Shown: in pieces, positions 8,160 to 17,990 of the stretch
Position numbering within the stretch: the stretch's first letter is position 1
Layout: each line of letters starts with the position of its first letter
Assembly: GCA_963677245.1 (NCBI GenBank)
Contig: OY781921.1
Span: 1,860,001 to 1,924,000, forward strand
DNA from: Saccharicrinis sp963677245
Lineage (GTDB): Bacteria > Bacteroidota > Bacteroidia > Bacteroidales > Marinilabiliaceae
Direction: 5' to 3'
DNA length: 64,000 bases
Notes under the pieces: model-generated
The model's database searches: none
Told to the model about the DNA's origin: nothing
The model's input: only the letters and a program-made list of their open reading frames with translations
Program-made: the position numbers and the translations under genes

Positions 8160-11100
8160 TTAGCGCTTCAGCGTAAAATGTCCCTTTAAGTACTTCTGTA
8201 CAGGAAGTAATTCTATTACATACCAATAATCATTTACAGGCATTGGTTTATCTAAATACATACCATTCCATCCGGGAGATGTTGCAGGATAGATGGCGAG
8301 TAGTTTTCCATATCTATCATAAATCCTGATCTTAGATTCCGGCATTCTTTCAATACCTTCTATTTCCCAGGTGTCATTATACCCATCATTATTTGGGGTG
8401 AAAAATGCAGGCACATTTATATCCACTTCTGCAGATATACTTACCATTTCTGAAATAACACACTCATTATTATCTCTTACATAAACTGTATAAGAACCTG
8501 ATTCCAGTTTATCAAAAACATTCTCGTCTTGCCAATAAAGGCTATCTAAACTATAATAATATGGTGCATTATTAGTTTCAACTCCAACCCTGATCTGGCT
8601 ATAAATCATCGTATCCAAAGTTGTTATATTCGGCAGTGGATAAAAATCAAAAATTAAAGAGTCTCTTTTATAATAACAGGTATTTGTGCCATCTAAAGTA
8701 ATCCCTACATCAACCGCAATGGTATCACTAGTGGAAAATGTATTAAACTCATTGGCCGTGCCATCATGCAACCATAAATACTCACCTGAATGCATGGATG
8801 CTTCCGGATCGATATCTATTAATGAAATTGTAGTATCCTGCTGGCACATGGCAAACTGATAGACCGAATCCTCATAAACCATATACTGAATCACCACCTG
8901 ATCGAAAGATTTACAACCATTGGCATCACTTACAACCACATTATTTATTTTTCCGATATCGCCATTTATCTGATATGTATTGGCACTATTATGCCATAGA
9001 TAAGCTGCAAACACATCTCCTTGCTCTGGATGAATTGGAAAGTCCGTTAAGGTTGGGCATAGGTATTGATCTTTTCCTAAAGATACTTTTGGCATTGGAC
9101 TAGATGTTACTCTAGCACTGGCTTCAGCAACACAACCATTCACATTATCGGTTACTGTTATGGTATAATTACCTGGTCCCACTTCAATAACTTCCTCATC
9201 CTTGTTACAACTCCACCAAACAAAATAACTTCCGGAAGGACTCACAATTGTTGGCGTTAGAGTTGTTTGTTGTCCAAAGCAAATTGCAGGTGGATCTGTT
9301 AGTGTAATACCCGGATTGTCAATTGGCTGAATAATTACTGCATCCTGAGAAGAACATCCATTACTATCCCATACTTCAATACCATAAGTAACAGGTGAAG
9401 CCGAAGCTTGTACTGTAATAGCAGAAGTTGTTGCACCCGTGCTCCATTGATATGAAGTGTACCGCTCAGGAGAGAGAATAAAAAGACTATCGCCCACACA
9501 TTTATTTTCATCCGGTCCCAATTCAATGGATGGTCCGGCAAGAATACTCACCTCAACAGAATCCTGACTTTGACAGAAGTTATTATCAGTTATAGTTAAA
9601 ACATACACACCTGGTTCTGTTACATTCCAATTATTATTAACAGCAGGAAATGAAGATGGATCTCCTAATTTCTTCGTCCATTGAAAATCTAAAATATCTA
9701 CACCAACCACTAAAGGACAAACTAAATCAACACCGACCGAATAACAGGCAGTGGTTTGAATTCCTGATAAATCAATTGTTGGTTTATTAAAATTTGTAAC
9801 TGAAGCACTCGTTATACCAACACATCCTTTTGTATCTTCAACCTGAACATCAAAAACTCCTTCTTCGGAAACAGAAATTGCCGACGAAGTTTCCCATGTA
9901 TTCCAGAAGTAAGATGGTGAATTTACAGCACTACCATTAGAATAATTGGCCGATATTACTTCAATTGTTACATTTTGTCCCTCGCACTTAGTAATAGCTG
10001 AATTATTTAAACTAAGCTGAGGCAATTCATTAACCGTAACTGTATAAGATTCATTGGCTATACATCCATTAGGTCCGATAACCGCAACATCGTAAACACC
10101 TGAGCTGGTCACATGTATCGTATCCGTTGTACCTCCTGTATTCCAACTGTAAGAGGAATATCCTACAGTTGCAGCTATAATGGTTTCATCACCCTGACAA
10201 ATTTCATTATCACCTGAAATATTTACAAGCGGAGCGAGTTTGGTTTCGATAGTTAGCGTATCTGTGGCAATACATGCATCTGCGGTATAGTTTACACTTA
10301 ATACATAATTTCCTTCTGTGGCAACACCAACCCAATCACTATTTGGAGCATTGGTTTCAGCGACAGAATTATCCGGATTTAACCTACTCCACTGATAACT
10401 CTGAAAATCAGCATATGCAGGTACAGCAGCAGGCACGCTTAAAGTGGTTGTTTCTCCACTACACAAAAATACATCTGGTAAATATGGAACTTCAAATTCA
10501 TCATGAAAATTAACATTGACTATATCCGAAGCATAACATTCAAAAATATCACCATTGGTATCCTGATATCGGTTAGCCACCTGTACTTCGAAAGTACCGG
10601 ATTCCTCAATGGTCATATTATTAATATCTACATTATTGATTAAATCATTACCCCAATAATAATTTACCTGATCTGCAGCATCAATATTTGAATTTGAATT
10701 AAGCGCAGTAATTACATCCTGCACTAATAATATTCCTGGGCAAGGCTCTATATTATCCTGTATGTCAAAAGTTGGGAATGGCATTTTTTCAATAGATATC
10801 GTATCTCTTAAAACACAACCATTATCATTTTCGCTTACCTCTAAAATCCAAACTTCCGGATTTACTCCAGCATCTGTTCCGGCCTGAATAGATGACGAGG
10901 TGGATACGATTGTACTTAAATCAGATTCTAATTTCCATTCATAGGAATCAAAACCAGTATTGGCATTTAATTCAATTACTTCTCCTTCACATACCGATCG
11001 ATCACGACCCAAATTAATATTACCAACATCTATTAAGTATAAAGCAATAGTATCTTCTACCAAACAGCCATTTTCATTTGCTCTAACAATATAATCTCCC

Positions 11101-14100
11101 GCATCTGCAGCTCCTACACTACTCACGGTGTAATTATTTGTTGAATTGCCTAAATCAATTCGTGTAGTACCATTATCAAAAAACCATTCAATATTACTTA
11201 GGGTATTACTTACTGATAAAGTTTGATTAACGCCTGGACAAACAACCACATCCTCATCCATAAATATGGTTACCGGATTCCATTCGTAACTAATGGTATC
11301 TCCACCAACACAACCATTAGCATCAGTAACCACAACCGAAACTTCCTGAGGATGATCTGCCAGATAAGTCTGGTTTGCAGAGCCATCCTGCCATAAATAC
11401 GAAACATATCCTGCTCCGGCATCAAATACCTCTGTTTCTCCTTGGCATTCAGCACCAGCTGCAATAGATAAGTTAATGTTCGGTCTTGGTTGAACATATA
11501 CATCTACCGAATCTACACTAAAGCAACCACTTCCGTGTTGCGTTTTCACATAGTACGTTCCTTGAGTCGTAACATCAATTTTATTTCTTGTGGAAATAAT
11601 GGTTGCAGCAGTATTCAATCCTGGATTTTCATTCAAATACCATTCAACATTATTGGAAGCATGATTCCCTATCGTTAATTGTACTTCTTCATTTTCACAC
11701 AGGTATTTATCATTACCTAATGCAACCGCCTTTCCAAAATCGAGCGACAGATTAAATGTTTGAGACAATTCACATCCGCCCGAAGTTTGACCGCTCACTA
11801 TATACTGACCTTCATGTATACTTTGTATTTTACTAAGGTTTAAAGTATTTGAAGTTTCAGACAAGGCACTTCCATTAAAAGTCCAATTGTATGGCCCCTG
11901 AATATTTAAGTCAGCTGTTAGTTGCTGATCGGAATAACCGCAAACATCCATTTCTACAACACGACCTTGTGTTGATTCCTGAAATTCTATGAATGCCCTA
12001 TCCTTGCTTACACAGCCACTTACAGGATCTGTAACCTGCACATAAACACTGTCGGTTTGATTAAAACTTATTTCAGGTGCAGATGAAGTTAAATCAGTTT
12101 GAACAGTTCGCCACTGGTAATTGTATCCACTATTATTATTCGGCGAGGTATAAATGGCATCATGGCATAACAATTCATCATTTAAATTGACTGTTGGTAA
12201 AGGCTGAATTGTTATCTGAACACTATCCGTTGAGCTACAACCATCTTTAGTTGCTGTCAGATAATACCATCCCGAATTAAATACCTGAATAGATGCATCT
12301 GCTCCAATTACTGGTGAGAATAAGGATGCATAGCGCCATTCATAAGAATCTAAATTGGTTCTATTCTGAATAATATGCCCGTAACAAACACTATTATTTA
12401 CGGTTACATCTAGATTTATATCAATAACCACCGGAGGCAATGCTGTAATTTCTATGGTATCTCTGCCAACACAACCTTCAGCATCTGTTATTTCGAGCCA
12501 TACGGCAGTTGTGCCATCCGAAGTGGCTGTATATTCATATGTTTGCCCGCTGCTTCCATCATACCACTCATGCGTTCCGCTTATGATATTTGGAGTAACC
12601 AGATATGGTTCATTTTGACAAACCGTTGCATCACTACCTAAAGAAAATTCAGGCATATTAAACTCTACACGAACGCTATCAACCGACTCACACCCTTCGG
12701 TTGAATTTAAGATTCGAGTAGCCTCAACCCAATATAAACCAGATTCTCTTACATCTAAATAAGGATCAGTTGACAAAACAGTACTACCCGTTTGATCGCT
12801 AAACCAATTATAAGTGCCGAGATTATCACTGGCAGATAGCCTGATTTCATTACCATTACACTCTTGCGTTGGACCATCAATACGCAAACTATTAAAGGCT
12901 GAATAATAACCGAAACTGGCGCTGGTACTATTTTGATCGAATACACTCAGGTGAAATAAACCTTTGGAGTTTGTTAATACATAAGGGTCACCTGTATCCA
13001 GAGTATTCATATTTGAATTGGCAAAATACCAGGTTTCATCATCGTTTTCAACACCTGTTCCTGGTACACGATGCCAGGTTAAACCACTAAGGGTATTTAC
13101 TGAAATACCGTTTTCATCAACCAATTCAAAAAAAGAGATGTTTTTATATTGCGTAAGAATCTGCACAAAAAACTGATCTGTTAATATCCTTGTAAAGGAT
13201 ACAGATGAAGAACCTGTACACTTTATAGGAGGTAAAATCGCACTTCCTAACTCATTACCTTTCGATGAGTCAAAAACTAATCCTGATAATTGATAGACAT
13301 ACACATTATTGTCTGATACAATATGCAACGCTCCTTCTTCCTCAATATCTAGTTCCCTCTGTTCTCCTCTTTGTAATTGAAAAGATCCGCTGGTGGTTTG
13401 ATTTACATCTACGTTTACTGTGGTATTGTCTTCAACAGCCAGCACATAAACCTTATTAACCGGAGCAATTGACCTTCTTTTTTTAGGTTCCCCTGAAAAC
13501 ATGGCAATATATTCATTACCAATTACCGTAAGCGGGATAGTCTGATCTCCCACTAAATCTCTCTCCCAGTTTTGCTCAAAGATAGAATCATCAGAAATGG
13601 TAACCGCAATCGGTTTATTAGATTGAATATAAGTTCCAGCTAAATTATAATCAGCCTCGCGACTTGTTCCCTTAACACAATATGTTTGCCCGCGATTTAA
13701 GGTGATAGAGTAAGTTACATTAGCTTCATGTCCTTCTACATCCATAGTTGGTGTAATATCCACCACAGTTCCGTCCTGAGTTGCAACAATGTCTACTTGT
13801 TCGTACGGCGGTTCCCAGGTATAATCAATTTTATTGGCTTCAATACCGTAATTTATATATGTAGTTTGGCTTGAAATATAAAACGCATTACCTAAAGCAT
13901 TGTCTCCCTTTAAAGTAAATTTATCGGGATTGTTTGGATGCGCTACTTCGTAGTATACAGTAATATCCTGATCGGAAGTAATTAATACACCTTTGTTATT
14001 GACTTGATCTGCAGGAAAGTTCTCTAATTGATTAACATCGGAACGTGAACTAAATTCTACTTTTTGTTGTTCGTTGGCAGCCAGATTTAATGTTCGGCTA

Positions 14101-14300
14101 AATCCCGGATTGGCTGGTTGAGATAAAGTAACAGTTGCTGCATTATCCAATGCTGTAATTCTAAACGCTACAGGAGCATCTCCGTGTCCCTCAATGACTG
14201 ATGGTACTGCAAACCAAAATTCACGGCCTATTTGTCCATCTATATTACTACATACTAATATAGAAAATACTAATAGTATTGAAGTTAAAGTAGGTCTCAT
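8160..14300 (-). CDS. Giant (2046 aa) type IX type B cargo with many Ig/PKD-like repeats
   Basis: A signal peptide (1-23) precedes an N-terminal region (about 24-450) that starts GREFWFAVPSV and resembles the IgGFc-binding-like domain found in Bacteroidota surface proteins. Residues 470-1950 are a long series, roughly 15-18, of Ig/PKD-like repeats. Each has a VCxGE-type segment and a DxxGC segment, for example SVCEGEVIEL and DANGCVGGD. The regular Cys pairs suggest one disulfide per domain. The C-terminus (about 1960-2046) is a type B sorting domain with FFTPNNDGYNDTW and RIYDRYGKLL. It probably forms a long surface fibre or adhesin exported by the type IX system. The PorP/SprF gene follows after 21 bp. 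Confidence 0.88.
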   Translation of the reverse strand: MRPTLTSILLVFSILVCSNIDGQIGREFWFAVPSVIEGHGDAPVAFRITALDNAATVTLSQPANPGFSRTLNLAANEQQKVEFSSRSDVNQLENFPADQVNNKGVLITSDQDITVYYEVAHPNNPDKFTLKGDNALGNAFYISSQTTYINYGIEANKIDYTWEPPYEQVDIVATQDGTVVDITPTMDVEGHEANVTYSITLNRGQTYCVKGTSREADYNLAGTYIQSNKPIAVTISDDSIFEQNWERDLVGDQTIPLTVIGNEYIAMFSGEPKKRRSIAPVNKVYVLAVEDNTTVNVDVNQTTSGSFQLQRGEQRELDIEEEGALHIVSDNNVYVYQLSGLVFDSSKGNELGSAILPPIKCTGSSSVSFTRILTDQFFVQILTQYKNISFFELVDENGISVNTLSGLTWHRVPGTGVENDDETWYFANSNMNTLDTGDPYVLTNSKGLFHLSVFDQNSTSASFGYYSAFNSLRIDGPTQECNGNEIRLSASDNLGTYNWFSDQTGSTVLSTDPYLDVRESGLYWVEATRILNSTEGCESVDSVRVEFNMPEFSLGSDATVCQNEPYLVTPNIISGTHEWYDGSSGQTYEYTATSDGTTAVWLEITDAEGCVGRDTIEITALPPVVIDINLDVTVNNSVCYGHIIQNRTNLDSYEWRYASLFSPVIGADASIQVFNSGWYYLTATKDGCSSTDSVQITIQPLPTVNLNDELLCHDAIYTSPNNNSGYNYQWRTVQTDLTSSAPEISFNQTDSVYVQVTDPVSGCVSKDRAFIEFQESTQGRVVEMDVCGYSDQQLTADLNIQGPYNWTFNGSALSETSNTLNLSKIQSIHEGQYIVSGQTSGGCELSQTFNLSLDFGKAVALGNDKYLCENEEVQLTIGNHASNNVEWYLNENPGLNTAATIISTRNKIDVTTQGTYYVKTQHGSGCFSVDSVDVYVQPRPNINLSIAAGAECQGETEVFDAGAGYVSYLWQDGSANQTYLADHPQEVSVVVTDANGCVGGDTISYEWNPVTIFMDEDVVVCPGVNQTLSVSNTLSNIEWFFDNGTTRIDLGNSTNNYTVSSVGAADAGDYIVRANENGCLVEDTIALYLIDVGNINLGRDRSVCEGEVIELNANTGFDSYEWKLESDLSTIVSTSSSIQAGTDAGVNPEVWILEVSENDNGCVLRDTISIEKMPFPTFDIQDNIEPCPGILLVQDVITALNSNSNIDAADQVNYYWGNDLINNVDINNMTIEESGTFEVQVANRYQDTNGDIFECYASDIVNVNFHDEFEVPYLPDVFLCSGETTTLSVPAAVPAYADFQSYQWSRLNPDNSVAETNAPNSDWVGVATEGNYVLSVNYTADACIATDTLTIETKLAPLVNISGDNEICQGDETIIAATVGYSSYSWNTGGTTDTIHVTSSGVYDVAVIGPNGCIANESYTVTVNELPQLSLNNSAITKCEGQNVTIEVISANYSNGSAVNSPSYFWNTWETSSAISVSEEGVFDVQVEDTKGCVGITSASVTNFNKPTIDLSGIQTTACYSVGVDLVCPLVVGVDILDFQWTKKLGDPSSFPAVNNNWNVTEPGVYVLTITDNNFCQSQDSVEVSILAGPSIELGPDENKCVGDSLFILSPERYTSYQWSTGATTSAITVQASASPVTYGIEVWDSNGCSSQDAVIIQPIDNPGITLTDPPAICFGQQTTLTPTIVSPSGSYFVWWSCNKDEEVIEVGPGNYTITVTDNVNGCVAEASARVTSSPMPKVSLGKDQYLCPTLTDFPIHPEQGDVFAAYLWHNSANTYQINGDIGKINNVVVSDANGCKSFDQVVIQYMVYEDSVYQFAMCQQDTTISLIDIDPEASMHSGEYLWLHDGTANEFNTFSTSDTIAVDVGITLDGTNTCYYKRDSLIFDFYPLPNITTLDTMIYSQIRVGVETNNAPYYYSLDSLYWQDENVFDKLESGSYTVYVRDNNECVISEMVSISAEVDINVPAFFTPNNDGYNDTWEIEGIERMPESKIRIYDRYGKLLAIYPATSPGWNGMYLDKPMPVNDYWYVIELLPVQKYLKGHFTLKR

Positions 14301-14702
14301 ATTGTGTTGTGTGTGATATTATTTTGGTGATACGTTAACATAACTTTTTTGTTTCACCAAAATTTGAATATGTTGACAAAAAAGTCTACCACTCCCCATA
14401 AACTCCTACAAATTAAAGAGGTTTAATTACATTCATTTAATTTCATTAATTATATCGCACTGTATTTTAGTTATACAGTGCCTAATTGCCAGCAATTATG
14501 TTTACCCCTCATAACTTTCTTTTAAAAAATCACTTCATAGAAGCATGATTTGTTTATCTTTTAAATATGAGGTAAATTATTCCCCATATTTAAATCACCT
14601 ACTTTAATAAACGAATATGAAACGAGTCGCTTGAATAATCCTAGCTTACAGGGAGAGTTTTCCTGACCAGTTTCACATAACCCACAAGAAAAACCATAAC
14701 AA
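14301..14702. other. 402-bp divergent intergenic region with a 10-bp inverted repeat
   Basis: It separates the giant cargo gene (minus) from the esterase gene (plus). TTTAAATATG (14560-14569) and CATATTTAAA (14585-14594) form a perfect 10-bp inverted repeat with a 15-nt gap, about 110 bp before the esterase start. It could be an operator or a stem-loop. I see no convincing promoter box on either strand. Confidence 0.4.
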
Positions 14703-15797
14703 ATGAAAACCACTTTAACCTTTTTAATTGCCATTTTATTAACAGCATGCAATACCCCACTTATAACAAAGAGTTCCTGGGATATGGTTGAAATTCCGGC
14801 ACCCTCTTTACAAAATTCTATGCTTGAAAAAGATGCCAATACACAAACTATTGGGATTTATTTACCTCCTTCATACCTAAGTAAGCCCGAGAAAAAATTT
14901 CCTGTAGTTTACTTCCTGCAAGGTTATGGTCAGAGTGTTTCTATAGATGGTTATATCTCAGACATACTGAATGAAGGAATTAAAAAAGATCAGATTCCAG
15001 AAATGATTTATGTGGAGATAAGTGGAAAATACCTGTTTAATGGGAGCTTTTACCATAACTCGAAAGTAACAGGAAATTGGGAAGATTTTATTGTAAAAGA
15101 TGTGATATCGTATCTTGATAATCATTACCGAACCATAGCTAAATCCGAATCCAGAGCCTTATGCGGGCATTCAATGGGCGGTTATGGTGCACTTGAAATA
15201 AGCATGAAACATCCTGAAATATATAAAGTTTGCTATAGTATGAGTCCGGGTTTATATAATGCTAAAGGATTATCCGAGAGTTTTATGTTTGCCAATGGAG
15301 GAACTATTCAATCTATTCTTAATATAATAGACACCTTAAGTGCGTATAACAAAGAGGAGGCGCATAAAAAATACATGGAGATGGTGGAAAACATAGAGGA
15401 TTGGAAAACAGAAGCTACCCTGGCATACGGCATGAGCTTTGCTCCAAATACAGACAAAGCCCCTTACTTTAATTATCCTGTCAGCATTTCAGGAAAAGAT
15501 ACTTTGATCAACGATAACTTTTGGTTTCAATGGGAAAAAGGATTTGGAAATGTACGTGATGAATTAATTATGAATACAGAAAATCTAAGATCTTTAAAAC
15601 AGCTGACCATCGATTGTGGTTACAACGATGAATTTAGGTGGATTACAAAAGGAACTCAATACTACACCCGCAAACTGGAAGAATTACGAATTCCTTTCCA
15701 AATAAAATGGCACAATGGCACGCATGGCAGTCTTTTTAATCAATCGATAGAAGAAGGGCTGTTTCCAACAGTAGCCAATGCGCTGGATTTTGAGTAA
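14703..15797 (+). CDS. Secreted lipoprotein esterase, alpha/beta-hydrolase (esterase D / putative esterase family)
   Basis: 364 residues with a lipoprotein signal (LLTAC, Cys16). The alpha/beta-hydrolase core has an oxyanion strand (FPVVYFLQGYG), the nucleophile elbow GHSMGGYGAL with Ser157, and a likely catalytic His near residue 350 (NGTHGSLF). It matches the putative-esterase family that includes esterase D, feruloyl and acetyl-xylan esterases and siderophore esterases. The substrate cannot be fixed from sequence, and no carbohydrate-active neighbour is nearby. It is monocistronic, with its stop facing the membrane protein gene at 15930. Confidence 0.85.
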   Translation: MKTTLTFLIAILLTACNTPLITKSSWDMVEIPAPSLQNSMLEKDANTQTIGIYLPPSYLSKPEKKFPVVYFLQGYGQSVSIDGYISDILNEGIKKDQIPEMIYVEISGKYLFNGSFYHNSKVTGNWEDFIVKDVISYLDNHYRTIAKSESRALCGHSMGGYGALEISMKHPEIYKVCYSMSPGLYNAKGLSESFMFANGGTIQSILNIIDTLSAYNKEEAHKKYMEMVENIEDWKTEATLAYGMSFAPNTDKAPYFNYPVSISGKDTLINDNFWFQWEKGFGNVRDELIMNTENLRSLKQLTIDCGYNDEFRWITKGTQYYTRKLEELRIPFQIKWHNGTHGSLFNQSIEEGLFPTVANALDFE

Positions 15798-15809
15798 ACT
15801 ATTACTAAC

Positions 15810-15862
15810 ATGCTATATCCAGCAATTGGGATCTTTTAGATTGTAATTATTGGATATAGCAT
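15810..15862. repeat. Stem-loop between convergent genes
   Basis: ATGCTATATCCAGCAATT (15810-15827) pairs with the segment 15845-15862 at 16 of 18 positions across a 17-nt loop. There is no T run on either side, so a classic terminator is uncertain. It may act as a bidirectional transcription barrier or a transcript-end stabiliser for the esterase gene and the convergent membrane protein gene. Confidence 0.5.
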
Positions 15863-15929
15863 AGGATAATTTGGGTATTATTCTAATAACTAAACACCTC
15901 CGACCCTAAAAATAATCTCCTCGTTACTT

Positions 15930-16457
15930 TTATTCACTAATAAACTTCGGTAATCCATTTTTCATTACATATCCAGCTATTCCTACCCACAAAACAATGA
16001 CTGAAACAAATAATAAAATCTTACTTCCAGGTAAATGAAGTCCTTTAAAAATTACACCTGTGTAAAAAAACGTATACCATAGTATTTTCATCCTTTCTAC
16101 AAACAAGTGTTTCTTAAGAAATCTCAACCTGAATATTTGATCTATAAAAATTATAATTAAACCAAGCGAAATAAAACCATAAGCTACTATTTCAGTAAGA
16201 TGTATTATTAGACTAATTATCCCAATAACAATAAACAAATCTCCTAGCCTAACCATTTTTCTTTTATGGTTTTCTTTAATTTTTGTTGTCATCAATAAAA
16301 ATGCAACACCTAATAACTGCATTACAACATATAAACCATCTAATAATTTCTCAACCTGAATATTTCCGGGGTTAACTAGTTTAGAATAAACAGTTATTAT
16401 TGCAAAAACAACAAGGATAATTATTGATAGATACCCTAATACTTTATTTAAACTCAT
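15930..16457 (-). CDS. Integral membrane protein of unknown function
   Basis: 175 residues with about five predicted membrane helices (residues 6-24, 38-56, 70-88, 92-108 and 140-165). Charged loops such as KIKENHKRKMVR lie between them. I do not recognise a family motif, and there are no conserved catalytic or transport residues to point to. It could be a small sensory or stress-related membrane protein. Its nearest upstream gene on the same strand is the split small gene at 16541-16959, 83 bp away, so they could share a transcript. Confidence 0.6.
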   Translation of the reverse strand: MSLNKVLGYLSIIILVVFAIITVYSKLVNPGNIQVEKLLDGLYVVMQLLGVAFLLMTTKIKENHKRKMVRLGDLFIVIGIISLIIHLTEIVAYGFISLGLIIIFIDQIFRLRFLKKHLFVERMKILWYTFFYTGVIFKGLHLPGSKILLFVSVIVLWVGIAGYVMKNGLPKFISE

Positions 16458-16540
16458 ACATATTGTTTTCTTGTTATTACAGATAAAAAAACAGATATCT
16501 TCGCACCTCCCACTAATACCAATAATTCTGCTTACTTATT

Positions 16541-16959
16541 TTATCCTTTAAGTGCTTTAGTCAGTGACAAAATATATTCAGCATTCGCAGATGTAAATTT
16601 CGTATTCAAGATATCCAGATCTTCTTGTTCAGCCAATCGCAACTTAAGCTTTCTGAAAATTCTATCTATTAATTCAATATCATCCAAATCATCTATCATA
16701 TAAAGTTTGTGAATATCATCCAATGGATGGATTGCAAAATTATCATTCCCTAAAAAATTCTAATTTCATGATATACAACCTCAATATGCTCCCGCTCAAA
16801 CCCTTTTTCAATTAAAAAATTAATGTATTGGTCTCTACTTAACTTTGGTCTATCTTCATTAACCTTCTGTAATGATTTTTTCCATCCTCTATTTTTATAT
16901 ACATATAATATATAGAGGATGAATAAAAATAAAACCAATACAATTAAGGAAGTTTTCAT
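16541..16959 (-). pseudogene. Small membrane-anchored protein gene split by a -1 frameshift
   Basis: Two minus-strand reading frames join into one coherent protein of about 139 residues. The first (16959-16750, 69 codons) has an N-terminal membrane helix (LIVLVLFLFILYILYVY) and ends VYHEIRIF followed by a stop. In the next frame, open upstream to a TAG, the sequence continues FLGNDNFAIHPLDDIHKL and ends at 16541. The shift falls at a run of six A on the plus strand (16752-16757); seven would restore one frame. The second part has only a TTG at 16723 as its own start. It could be a real mutation, a sequencing error in the homopolymer, or slippage. The function is unknown. Confidence 0.55.
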
Positions 16960-16984
16960 ATATAAATGGACTAACCTTGATTTT

Positions 16985-17749
16985 TTACTTCAACTCCACT
17001 CCTACCGGACAGTGATCAGAGCCCATTACCTGGTTTAAAATAAAGGCATCTTTTAATGAAGGCAGAAAGCTTTCGCTAGCTAAAAAATAATCGATTCTCC
17101 AGCCTACATTCTTACCGCGTGCTCCCGCTCTGTAACTCCACCACGAGTAGGTGTCTGCTTGTTCTGGATAAAAATGCCTGAAGGTGTCTTTTAATCCGCC
17201 TTGCGTAAAACGATCCATCCCGTCGATTTCCTCCTGCATAAAACCGGCCGATTTATTATAGTTAGGCTTTGGTCGAGCCAAATCCATTTCTTTGTGCGCT
17301 ACATTAAAATCGCCGCAAGCCAATACCGGCTTTTGTTCTTCCAGTTTTTTCATAAAATCGAAAAAAGCCTTATCCCACTCCTGACGGTAATCCAAACGCT
17401 TTAATTCGCTACCAGAATTAGGTACATACACATTTACCAGGAAAAACTTTTCGAACTCCAGCGTTAAAACACGCCCCTCGTTATCGTGCTCCTCCATACC
17501 TATTCCCTTTATCACATTAATAGGTTCCTCTTTAGAAATAGTTGCCGTTCCCGAATAGCCCTTTTTTTCGGCTGAATTTGAAAACACGTGATAACCATTA
17601 AGCTCAGCCAGCACTTCGGCTACTTGATTATCCTGCGCTTTGGTCTCCTGCAAACAAAATATATCGGCATTAATCGATTCAAAATCTTCGAAAAAATTCT
17701 TTTTGGCCACTGCTCTCAGGCCATTTACATTCCATGAGATAATCTTCAT
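16985..17749 (-). CDS. xth: Exodeoxyribonuclease III
   Basis: 254 residues from the ATG at 17749, which gives the canonical MKIISWNVNGLRA start; an upstream ATG at 17779 would add ten residues with no support. The endonuclease/exonuclease/phosphatase fold has its active-site motifs in order: N7 (WNVNG), E35 (CLQETK), Tyr in NVYVPNSG, Asp/Asn in CGDFNVAH, Trp/Arg in GWRIDYF, and the final GSDHCPV with the catalytic Asp-His. It repairs abasic sites and trims 3' ends in the cytoplasm. Length and motifs are typical of the Bacteroidota ExoA/XthA group. It is a single gene. Confidence 0.95.
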   Translation of the reverse strand: MKIISWNVNGLRAVAKKNFFEDFESINADIFCLQETKAQDNQVAEVLAELNGYHVFSNSAEKKGYSGTATISKEEPINVIKGIGMEEHDNEGRVLTLEFEKFFLVNVYVPNSGSELKRLDYRQEWDKAFFDFMKKLEEQKPVLACGDFNVAHKEMDLARPKPNYNKSAGFMQEEIDGMDRFTQGGLKDTFRHFYPEQADTYSWWSYRAGARGKNVGWRIDYFLASESFLPSLKDAFILNQVMGSDHCPVGVELK

Positions 17750-17990
17750 TTTACTATAATTTTGCGCCAATATAAGCAAAGTTTTTTGAAGGAATAAGAA
17801 TGTATTTCTTAGTGTAGCAATCTATTGTTTTGAACTACCTGAGTAGATAAATTAGGATAGCCTTGTTTACTCCCTCTCCTTAATAATTCATATATCAGTT
17901 TTAAGTACTTAAGAATTTGCCCCAACGTATTAAATAAACAGTAGCCAAGCCAAATAAATAGAGTCCGCTTATTTCATATTCCGAACTTTA

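Noticed and set aside
14561..14839. 92-codon minus-strand frame across the esterase start
   Set aside because: It overlaps the esterase coding region antisense and has no recognisable domain or conserved look.
16750..16760. Programmed -1 ribosomal frameshift in the split small gene
   Set aside because: The T6 run before the stop permits slippage, but there is no canonical heptamer and no evident stimulatory structure; an indel or sequencing error is simpler. Kept only as an alternative.
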